From contig NZ_CP126170.1 in the NCBI RefSeq assembly GCF_033170385.1, positions 4,977,848-5,041,847 of the forward strand: 64,000 nt of DNA, read 5' to 3'. This stretch comes from Xanthomonas rydalmerensis (GTDB lineage: Bacteria > Pseudomonadota > Gammaproteobacteria > Xanthomonadales > Xanthomonadaceae). A program made the position numbers and the translations under genes. Positions within the stretch are counted from its first letter, which is position 1, and each line of letters begins with the position of its first letter. Of this stretch, positions 57,157-64,000 are shown piece after piece. Under the pieces are notes generated by a model. The model ran no database searches, had not been told where the DNA came from, and saw only the letters and a list, made by a program, of their open reading frames with translations.

Positions 57157-58500
57157 CTACTTGCCGATGCAGAAGCTGGAGAAGATCCGCCCGAGCAGGT
57201 CGTCGGCGCTGAGCGTGCCGACGATCTCGCCGAGCGCGGCATGGGCCAGGCGCAGTTCCTCGGCGGCCAGTTCCAGGCGTTCGTGCTGCAGTTCGGCCGT
57301 CGCCGCATCGGCATGAGTCGCGGCACGCTGCAGCGCATCGACGTGGCGGGCGCGCGCGGAGAACTCGCCGTCGCTGCCCTCGCCGGCCGCGGCGCCGGCG
57401 ATCGCACGCAGCTGCGCATGCAGTTGCTCCAGGCCGCTCCCGGTCGCGGCGGAGACATAGACGCGCTCGGCGCTGGCCACGGGCACGGTGGCGAGCAGGT
57501 CGCTCTTGTTGTGGATCCACAGGCGCTGCGGCACGTCGGCGATGGCGTCGGCGATCGCCGCATGGCCGGCCTCGGCCTCGCGCGCATCGAGCACGATCAG
57601 CGCCAGGTCGGCGCGCTGCAGTTCCTGGCGCGCGCGCCGCATGCCCTCGCGCTCGATCGCATCGCCACCCTCGCGCAGGCCGGCGGTGTCGACCAGGGTC
57701 AGTTCCACGCCGTCCAGGCGCACGGTCTCGTGCAAGGTGTCGCGGGTCGTGCCAGCGATGTCGGTGACGATGGCGCGATCGCTGCCGGCCAGCGCGTTGA
57801 GCAGGGAACTCTTGCCTGCGTTCGGCGGGCCGACCAGCACCGCATGCAGGCCATCGCGCAGGCGCCGCCCGCGTTCGGCGTCGGCACGCAGTTGCGCCAG
57901 GTCCGCGCGCGCCTGCGCCAGGCCGGCGCGGACCTGCTCGCCGCCCAGCGTGTCCAGCGCCTCGTCGGCGAAATCGATCGCCGCCTCGATGTGGATACGC
58001 AGGCGGATCAGCTGTTCGGCCAGCTCGTCGACGCGACGCGAGAACACCCCGTCCAGCGAGCGTCGTGCCGCGCGTGCGGCGCGCAGGTCGCCGGCGGCGA
58101 TCAGGTCGGCGATCGCCTCGGCCTGGGCCAGGTCGAGCTTGCGGTTGAGGAAGGCGCGCTCGCTGAACTCGCCTGGGCGCGCTGGCCGCGCGCCGAGTTC
58201 GCAGCAGCGCGCCACCAGGTGCCGAAGCAGCACCGGGCTGCCGTGCGCCTGCAGTTCCAGCACGTCCTCGCCGGTGAAGCTGCGCGGCGCCGGAAACCAC
58301 AGCGCGATGCCGTCGTCCACGATCTCGCCGTGCGCGTCGCGAAAGCGCGCGTAGCGCGCGCTGCGTGGCATCAAGGGGCCCAGGCCCAGTCCATCGGCGA
58401 TGGCCGCGGCCGCCGGACCGGACACGCGGACCACGCCGACACCGCCCGCACCAGGAGCGGTGGCGATGGCGGCGATGGTGTCGATGGCGGAAGACGGCAT
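57157..58500 (-). CDS. mnmE: tRNA modification GTPase MnmE
   Basis: 447 residues. With MnmG it adds carboxymethylaminomethyl to wobble U34. The N-terminal domain starts [28 protein letters not shown]. The G domain has [24 protein letters not shown] and NKSD. The essential C-terminal CIGK is complete. Part of the origin-proximal rpmH-rnpA-yidC-mnmE order, but separated from yidC by a large lipoprotein gene. Confidence 0.97.
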   Translation of the reverse strand: MPSSAIDTIAAIATAPGAGGVGVVRVSGPAAAAIADGLGLGPLMPRSARYARFRDAHGEIVDDGIALWFPAPRSFTGEDVLELQAHGSPVLLRHLVARCCELGARPARPGEFSERAFLNRKLDLAQAEAIADLIAAGDLRAARAARRSLDGVFSRRVDELAEQLIRLRIHIEAAIDFADEALDTLGGEQVRAGLAQARADLAQLRADAERGRRLRDGLHAVLVGPPNAGKSSLLNALAGSDRAIVTDIAGTTRDTLHETVRLDGVELTLVDTAGLREGGDAIEREGMRRARQELQRADLALIVLDAREAEAGHAAIADAIADVPQRLWIHNKSDLLATVPVASAERVYVSAATGSGLEQLHAQLRAIAGAAAGEGSDGEFSARARHVDALQRAATHADAATAELQHERLELAAEELRLAHAALGEIVGTLSADDLLGRIFSSFCIGK

Positions 58501-58531
58501 GGCGGAGGCAGCAGGTCGATAGCGCGGTGGA

Positions 58532-61273
58532 TTACAGCGTCTGCAATTGCCCGCGCACGTAAGCCGCCGACGCGCCGTTGGGTTGCAGTTCCAGGTAGGT
58601 CTCGAAGGCGCGCTTGGCCTTGGCCGCATCGCCCAACTGGCGGTAGGCGTCGCCCAGGTTGACGTAGGCCACCGCGCGCGAGGGATCGATCTTCAGCGTG
58701 TTCTCCAGCCAGCGCACGGCCTGCGCGAACTTGCCCTGGCGATAGTAGATGAAGCCGAGATTGTTGGCCGCCAGCGCGAAGTCCGGGCGCAGCTTCAGCG
58801 CCTCGGTGAACTGCGCTTCGGCCTCGTCGTAGCGCTTCTCCTTGTACAGCTGCAGGCCGCGGTCGTTGGCGCGCTGCGCACGCTGCCGATCGGACACTGG
58901 ACCGGCCGCCACCGGCACCGCCAGCGGCCGTTCGCCGCCCTGCAGGTCCTTGACCACCACTGCCGGCTTGGACGGAGCGGCCGGCGCGGCGGCGCTGCTG
59001 GTGCTGGCGTTCGGCGTCGCGGTCGACGCCGGCGCGGCCGCATCGACGCGATCGTTCATCGCGATCGCGGCCGAGGACAGTTGCTGCGTGCTGGCGGTGA
59101 GGAACTCTTCGCCCTCCGGCACCTGCAGCACGAACTCGCCGCCCTGCGAACCGGGCAGGCTGCCGAACGCAGGCGTCTGCTGCGAGATGCTCGACACCGC
59201 CGGCGCCACGTACGCGGCCAGTTCGGTGCCGGTGATCAGGCCATCGCCGTTGAGGTCGGCCTTGCCCGACAGCGCCTGCAGCAACACCCAGGTGAACACC
59301 GAGTGGCCGTTGGGGCCGCTGTCGGCGACCTGCTGGTCGGCGCCGCCGGCGGTGAGCATCTGCCGGGCGATGCGCCGCGCGTTCTCGCGCAGGTAGGCGC
59401 TGGTGCCACCGCCGCGGGTCAGGCCCAGGCCGCTGTAGCACGCGTCCATCACGAACAGCACGTGCTTGGCTTCCAGGCTCTCGGCGATGTCCTGGATCTC
59501 GGTCATCGGAATCGCGTCGGTGGCGAACTGCGCCGGATCCGAGTCGGCGGGCACGATGTAGCCGAGGTCGCGTCCGGAGGCCAGCTTGCGCGTTGCGCCA
59601 TGGCCGGCGAAGAACACGAACACGCGGTCATTCTTGCCGACGCCGCCATGCGCCAGGCGGTCATGGAAGGCGGCCAGGATGTTGTTGCGGGTGGCCTCCT
59701 GGTTCTTCAGCACGATCACCTGCGACGACGGGAAACCGAAGCTGCCGGTCAGCGTCTGCGCGATGGCCTGCGCGTCGTTGGCCGCGTATTGCAGCTTGGG
59801 CCAGTGTGCGTAGTCGTCGATGCCGATCACGATGGCCCAGGACTTGTCGTAGCCGCTGGTCACCGCCGGTGCGGCGGCGTTGCTGGCCGCGCGCGCCACG
59901 CTGAAGTCGCGCCCGTTCCAGGCGGCGAACTGGTAGCCGTCGGCGCTGAGCCGGTCCAGGATCTGCGGCAGCGCCTTGACCGTGCGTTCGTGGATGTCGT
60001 GGAACAGCAGGATGCCGCGCTGCTCGCGGCCGACCTGCTCGAGCACGCGCTGCACGATGGATTCGGGCACCGGATCGGCCCAGTCCAGCGAATCCACGTT
60101 CCACATCACCGACTTCAGGCCGGCCTCGCCGAGGATCTGCATGCCCTCGGCGTTGCGCGCGCCGTAGGGGAAGCGGAACAGCGGCGCACGCTTGGCGTCG
60201 ACCGCGCGCAGCATGCGGTCGGTGTCGAGGATCTGGCTGCGCAGCGCGGCGCCGGTTTCCTTGGACAGCTGCGCGTGGGTCAGGCTGTGGTTGCCGACGG
60301 TGTAGCCCTGCTCCATCAGGCTGCGGCTGACGCTGGCCAGCGGCGACAGATCGACCTTGCCGTCCGCTTCGAGCTTGCCCAGGTTGCGGCCGACTTCGAA
60401 GAACGTCGCCGGCACGTCGTAGCGCTTGAGGATGGCCACGATCTCGTCGGTGTACTCGCGATGCGGGCCGTCGTCGAAACTCAGCACCACGGTCTTGGGC
60501 GGCAGGTCGCGGCCGAACACCTCGCGGTCGCTGTCCTTCATCGACATCGGGTACGGGGTGATCACGCCGTAGTCGCGCAGGATCGCCTCGCGCGTGTACA
60601 GCGTGCCGAGGTGGGCGACGTAGTCCTCCCACTTCTCGCGCTTCTGCACGATCGCGCGGGTGCGGTCGAAGCGGCTGAAGATCGCGGTGATCTCGCGGTT
60701 GTAGGTGCGCTCGATCTCGTCGAGCGCTTCCAGGTCCTCGCCGATGCGCTGGTGCAGCTTGATCGCCGGCAGCGAGGAGTCCTTGCCGATGCGCAGCTGC
60801 CAGTCGGCGAGGACCTCGCGGAACGCCAGGCGGTCGGCGTCGTACAGGTCCGGCGCCGATTCGACGTAGTCCAGCAAGCTGCCGACCGCGGCGAAGCGCT
60901 GCGGGTCCGGCAGCGCCAGCAGCGCATCGAACTGCTTGGCCAGCGCCTCGCGGCGCTCCAGGCCCTCGTGGAACAGCTGCTGGCCGACGCCGCTGGAGGT
61001 TTGCCGGTCGGCCGGCGACTGCTTGGCCTCGTCGGCCAGCAACACGATGATCTTGCGCTGCGCCGCCAGCTGCGCCTGCAGGCCCTGCAGCAGCGCCGTC
61101 GCCTGGGACTGCAACGCCGGCGAGCCGGGGATGGCGATCGTCGGGGCGGGCGCCGCGGGCTTGGCGGCAGTGGCCTCGCTGCTCGCAGGCTGGCGCTGGC
61201 AGGCGGCCAGGGCCAACGCGAGCAGGCCGATCACGGCCAAGGACGGCGACAACGGACGACGGCGCTTGCGCAT
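58532..61273 (-). CDS. Lipoprotein fusing NodB-type polysaccharide deacetylase, caspase-like (C14) domain, EF-hand and TPR repeats
   Basis: 913 residues. Lipobox ALAAC gives Cys25, so it is a lipoprotein. About 40-240 is helical. The NodB domain has FDDGPH (Asp267/Asp268), GNHSLTH (His329/His333) and RFPYG (368-371), a complete zinc site. A caspase-fold domain (about 478-670) has the His of FFAGHG (His558) and the Cys of MDACYSG (Cys612), a complete dyad. [12 protein letters not shown] (673-684) is an EF-hand that may bind Ca2+ near the caspase unit. TPR repeats fill about 800-905. All would act at the envelope. The ATG at 61273 gives the lipoprotein signal. It lies between yidC and mnmE. A single protein joining a deacetylase and a caspase is unusual; function unknown. 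Confidence 0.9.
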   Translation of the reverse strand: MRKRRRPLSPSLAVIGLLALALAACQRQPASSEATAAKPAAPAPTIAIPGSPALQSQATALLQGLQAQLAAQRKIIVLLADEAKQSPADRQTSSGVGQQLFHEGLERREALAKQFDALLALPDPQRFAAVGSLLDYVESAPDLYDADRLAFREVLADWQLRIGKDSSLPAIKLHQRIGEDLEALDEIERTYNREITAIFSRFDRTRAIVQKREKWEDYVAHLGTLYTREAILRDYGVITPYPMSMKDSDREVFGRDLPPKTVVLSFDDGPHREYTDEIVAILKRYDVPATFFEVGRNLGKLEADGKVDLSPLASVSRSLMEQGYTVGNHSLTHAQLSKETGAALRSQILDTDRMLRAVDAKRAPLFRFPYGARNAEGMQILGEAGLKSVMWNVDSLDWADPVPESIVQRVLEQVGREQRGILLFHDIHERTVKALPQILDRLSADGYQFAAWNGRDFSVARAASNAAAPAVTSGYDKSWAIVIGIDDYAHWPKLQYAANDAQAIAQTLTGSFGFPSSQVIVLKNQEATRNNILAAFHDRLAHGGVGKNDRVFVFFAGHGATRKLASGRDLGYIVPADSDPAQFATDAIPMTEIQDIAESLEAKHVLFVMDACYSGLGLTRGGGTSAYLRENARRIARQMLTAGGADQQVADSGPNGHSVFTWVLLQALSGKADLNGDGLITGTELAAYVAPAVSSISQQTPAFGSLPGSQGGEFVLQVPEGEEFLTASTQQLSSAAIAMNDRVDAAAPASTATPNASTSSAAAPAAPSKPAVVVKDLQGGERPLAVPVAAGPVSDRQRAQRANDRGLQLYKEKRYDEAEAQFTEALKLRPDFALAANNLGFIYYRQGKFAQAVRWLENTLKIDPSRAVAYVNLGDAYRQLGDAAKAKRAFETYLELQPNGASAAYVRGQLQTL

Positions 61274-61373
61274 GACCACGGACTCGCGAGCAAGGCGATG
61301 CGGAAAACGCATGCAGCCGGCGCCTTCCCCGGCCGCATGCGCAACGCCCGCCGGAGGGCGGGCGTTGTCGGGT

Positions 61374-63104
61374 TTACTTCTTGGCCTTGGCTGGCGGCTT
61401 GCCGCTGCCGCCACCAGCGGCAGTGGCCGGTTCGCCGTGGCGCTTGGTCATCCACCACTGCTGCAGCAGACCCAGCGAACCGTTGGTGACCCAGTACAGC
61501 ACCAGGCCGGATGGCACGAAGGCCATCATCACGCCGAACACCAGCGGCATGAACTGCATCATCTTGGCCTGCACCGGATCCATGCCCGGCGACGGCGTCA
61601 GCTTCTGCGTCAGCCACATCACCGCCACGTTGATCACCGGCAGGATGAAGTACGGATCGCGCGCGGTCAGGTCCTGGATCCAGGCGAACCACGGCGCCTG
61701 ACGCAGTTCCACCGACTCCACCAGCACCCAGTACAGCGCGAAGAAGATCGGCATCTGGATCAGCACCGGCAGGCAGCCGCCCATCGGGTTGATCTTCTCC
61801 TTCTTGTACAGCTCCATCATCGCCGTCTGGAACTTCTGCTTGTCGTCGCCGTAGCGCTCCTTGAGCTGCTGGATGCGCGGCTGGAACTTGCGCATCTTGG
61901 CCATGCTCTTGTACTGCGCGGCCGACAGCGGGTACAGCATCAGCTTCAGCAGCACCACCAGACCGACGATCGACCAGCCCCAGTTGCCGATCAGGCTGTG
62001 CAAATGACTCAGGATCCAGAACAGTCCTTGGCCCAGCATCGCAGGCAAGGTGAAACGGCTGTAATCGACCACGCGATCCAGCCCCTTCACCTGCTCCTTG
62101 GCGATCTGATTGACCAGCTTCGGGCCCACCCACAGCCGCGCTTCGGTGCTGGCGCTGGCCCCCGGTGCCACGGTGAAACCCGGGCCGCGCGCTTCGACCA
62201 CATGCCGCGGACCGTCGTTGGACAGCACGAACAGGGAATCCTGGTCGTCCTGCGGAATCCAGCTGGTGAAGAAATGGTGCTGCAGCAGCGCGATCCAGCC
62301 ACCCTTCACGGTCTGGTTCAGCGGGCCATCTTCCAAGTAGTCCTTGAACGCACGACGCTGGTAGCCATCAGCCAGGCTGAACCAGGTGGCGCCGTTGAAG
62401 CTGAAGGAATCCGGGTTGGTCATGCCGCGGCTGACGATGGTCGGCACCCGGCTCAGCTTGCGGAACACATAACCCTGCCACGGCTTGCTGCCGTGGTTGA
62501 CGACCTCGTCGCGCACCTGCACGGCGTAGTGGCCGCGCTGCAGAGTGTAGATGCGACGGATCGTGACGCCGTCCGGGCCGTTCCACACGAACGGCACCTG
62601 CAGGCTGTCCTGGCCCTTGGCCAGCACGTAGTCCTTGCCCGGCTGCTCGGGGCGGAAACCGCCCGGGCCCGGCGACGGCGAATTGCGCTCGCCGACCCAG
62701 CCGCTGGTGGCGGTGTACGGATGCGCCGCATCCTCGGTCAGCAGCTGCACCGGCGGGCTGCCGGGCTGCTTGGTCTGCGGGAACAGCAGCAGGTCGGCGT
62801 CGAACACGCTGCGGCCGTCCAGGGTCAGGCGCAGCACGTCGGTGGTGACGGTGACCCGCGGCGCGGCGCTGGCGGCGGCGGTCTCGGGCGTGGTGCTGGC
62901 CGGCGCGGTGCCGGGCACCGTGGCCTGCGGAACGGCCGGCGCATGCGTGGCGCCGGCATCGGCGTCCTGCGCCGGCGGCACCGTGGTCGCCGCCGCGACC
63001 GTCGCCGCGTTGGCGTTCGGCGCGTGTTCCTTGTTCCATTCCATCCACAACAGCGCCGCGACCATCAGCCAGGCGAAAATCAGGAAAAGGCGGGTCTGGT
63101 TCAT
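61374..63104 (-). CDS. yidC: Membrane protein insertase YidC
   Basis: 576 residues. An N-terminal membrane helix (about 5-21) and a long periplasmic domain are followed by the conserved core: [61 protein letters not shown] and [28 protein letters not shown]. Inserts proteins alone or with Sec. Starts 18 bases after the rnpA stop; the yidD gene often found between them is absent. Confidence 0.97.
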   Translation of the reverse strand: MNQTRLFLIFAWLMVAALLWMEWNKEHAPNANAATVAAATTVPPAQDADAGATHAPAVPQATVPGTAPASTTPETAAASAAPRVTVTTDVLRLTLDGRSVFDADLLLFPQTKQPGSPPVQLLTEDAAHPYTATSGWVGERNSPSPGPGGFRPEQPGKDYVLAKGQDSLQVPFVWNGPDGVTIRRIYTLQRGHYAVQVRDEVVNHGSKPWQGYVFRKLSRVPTIVSRGMTNPDSFSFNGATWFSLADGYQRRAFKDYLEDGPLNQTVKGGWIALLQHHFFTSWIPQDDQDSLFVLSNDGPRHVVEARGPGFTVAPGASASTEARLWVGPKLVNQIAKEQVKGLDRVVDYSRFTLPAMLGQGLFWILSHLHSLIGNWGWSIVGLVVLLKLMLYPLSAAQYKSMAKMRKFQPRIQQLKERYGDDKQKFQTAMMELYKKEKINPMGGCLPVLIQMPIFFALYWVLVESVELRQAPWFAWIQDLTARDPYFILPVINVAVMWLTQKLTPSPGMDPVQAKMMQFMPLVFGVMMAFVPSGLVLYWVTNGSLGLLQQWWMTKRHGEPATAAGGGSGKPPAKAKK

Positions 63105-63122
63105 CGGACAGGCAAGCTCGGC

Positions 63123-63560
63123 TCAGCCAGAAGCAGGTTCTGACGTGGATGTGGGGGAAGAAGGACGATCGGGCGGCGGCATTGTGCCGTCCGCGGCCGG
63201 GGCCGGCAATGCGCCGGCGCGACGCAGCAGGCGCAGATAGGCCTGGCGCAGTTGATCGCCGCTGGCCTGGGCGGCGGCGCTGCGCGCCACCACCACGTAA
63301 TCGCCGGGCGCCAGCCACGGCAACAGCTGCCGCGTGGCCTCGCGCAGCACGCGCTTGATGCGATTGCGCACGACTGCGCGCTTGTCGACCTTGCGCGACA
63401 CCGCCAGGCCCAGCCGCGCCGGGTGCGGCGCACTGCGGCAGTGCAGGCTCATCAGCGGCTCGGAACAGCGGCGCGCGGCATCGAACACGACACGGTATTC
63501 CGCAGACGTGCGAACCCGCGCAGAGCGAGGAAATCGCCTACGCGGGTCGGGATGATTCAC
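63123..63560 (-). CDS. rnpA: Ribonuclease P protein component
   Basis: 145 residues from a GTG at 63560. [46 protein letters not shown] (the RNR motif) and a C-terminal Pro/Ser extension. Binds M1 RNA for tRNA 5' processing. Downstream of rpmH, upstream of yidC. Confidence 0.95.
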   Translation of the reverse strand: MNHPDPRRRFPRSARVRTSAEYRVVFDAARRCSEPLMSLHCRSAPHPARLGLAVSRKVDKRAVVRNRIKRVLREATRQLLPWLAPGDYVVVARSAAAQASGDQLRQAYLRLLRRAGALPAPAADGTMPPPDRPSSPTSTSEPASG

Positions 63561-63598
63561 GGTCCGGATTGCAGGCGCCGCCTGGGGCGGCGAAGCAA

Positions 63599-63739
63599 TC
63601 AAGCGCTCAGGCGCTTGCGGCCCTTGGCGCGGCGACGGGCCAGGATCTTGCGGCCGTCGGCGGTAGCCATACGGGCACGGAAGCCGTGGTCGCGCTTGCG
63701 CTTGAGGTTGCTGGGCTGGAAGGTGCGCTTGGTGGCCAT
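63599..63739 (-). CDS. rpmH: 50S ribosomal protein L34
   Basis: 46 residues, [46 protein letters not shown] in parts; very basic, universal L34 sequence. The first gene of the rpmH-rnpA-yidC operon and the usual neighbour of dnaA. Confidence 0.97.
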   Translation of the reverse strand: MATKRTFQPSNLKRKRDHGFRARMATADGRKILARRRAKGRKRLSA

Positions 63740-63780
63740 CGGGGCGCTCTGATCTGAATGGGGCGGAAAGAACCGGAAAT

Positions 63781-63808
63781 TCTATAGGAGCACTCACGCC
63801 GCGGTCAA
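63781..63808 (-). promoter_or_regulatory. rpmH promoter
   Basis: Minus-strand TTGACC (-35, complement of 63803-63808) and TATAGA (-10, complement of 63781-63786) with 16-base spacing, 41 bases upstream of the rpmH ATG. The -35 lies in a ten-base-pair inverted repeat (63799-63827), so a protein or hairpin could modulate it. Confidence 0.65.
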
Positions 63809-63849
63809 CTCCCTGTATTGACCGCGGGAGAGGACGGCAGCACCCGGCC

Positions 63850-63870
63850 TGTGGATGAATCTGTGAATAG
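63850..63870. promoter_or_regulatory. Two DnaA-box-like sites in the rpmH-dnaA intergenic region
   Basis: TGTGGATGA (63850-63858) and TGTGAATAG (63862-63870) each differ from the complement of TTATNCACA by one base. They fit the origin-proximal position to the left of dnaA, which would begin beyond the window. Confidence 0.5.
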
Positions 63871-64000
63871 CCGTGGGAAAACCATTCCCGACCCTGCGCG
63901 CCGGTGGTAGTCTGATCCATCCGCTTTCCTCTCCCACCGGCCGAATGCGCCGCGCCCGAGCGCGCCCTTCATGCCCGGTCTATCGACGAATTTAGATCTG

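Noticed and set aside
58547..61489. Open frame of 980 codons opposite the deacetylase-caspase gene
   Set aside because: Antisense to a gene with two intact catalytic sites; no signature of its own.

Overview
The window is a GC-rich, gene-dense chromosomal segment whose gene content and order point to the Xanthomonadaceae, most likely Xanthomonas or a close relative. The evidence is the rpmH-rnpA-yidC-mnmE order at the right edge, which is the gene order next to dnaA and the origin; a type IV secretion effector with the Xanthomonas VirD4-interacting (XVIPCD) type of C-terminus; a LacI / TonB-dependent receptor / tryptophan-halogenase cluster; and several families of palindromic intergenic repeats. 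I could not run similarity searches, so family names rest on motifs and catalytic residues read from the translations.

Layout. 1-769: 5' part of a two-partner-secretion transporter (TpsB) cut by the window edge. 1.0-3.4 kb: a secreted protein, a P4-type acid phosphatase lipoprotein and pyrF. 3.6-9.4 kb (minus): tryptophan halogenase, TonB-dependent receptor and LacI regulator, with a LacI-type operator at 9719-9732. 9.9-16.3 kb: a lipoprotein with plsB, a YggN-like protein, a frameshifted DUF488 gene with a DUF465 gene, and a BamE-like protein. 16.4-19.1 kb (minus): a putative effector/immunity module (zinc metallopeptidase with XVIPCD tail, lipoprotein, DUF6891-like protein). 19.5-23.9 kb: a poly-HAMP chemoreceptor and a beta-helix protein. 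24.2-26.3 kb: an Fe-S photolyase with DUF2256 and VOC proteins. 26.6-29.4 kb: ttcA, rdgC and a YgjP-type metallopeptidase. 30.1-34.3 kb: a second poly-HAMP chemoreceptor, an alpha/beta hydrolase and hemH. 34.5-37.0 kb: a SYLF protein and tatABC. 37.2-42.0 kb: a membrane protein, a glutamine amidotransferase, a ModA-like binding protein and a lone GspE-type ATPase. 42.0-49.7 kb: glyQ, glyS, rep, tdk and a Sel1 protein, with dense intergenic repeats. 49.9-57.1 kb: opgD, mutM, an EF-hand protein with a desaturase, an ABC ATPase, and a divergent HxlR regulator / NmrA-type oxidoreductase pair. 57.2-63.7 kb (minus): mnmE, a deacetylase-caspase-TPR lipoprotein, yidC, rnpA and rpmH. The last 260 bases hold the rpmH promoter and DnaA-box-like sites.

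Most housekeeping genes are intact. The parts most likely to be new are the effector/immunity module (16391-19103), the deacetylase-caspase-TPR fusion (58532-61273), the halogenase cluster (3580-9398), a palindromic repeat absorbed in frame into glyS, and a repeat family that forms or abuts stop codons. Several genes (tdk, ttcA, the YgjP-like gene, the amidotransferase, perhaps hemH) have a -10-like box 6-7 bases from the start codon, which suggests leaderless transcripts.
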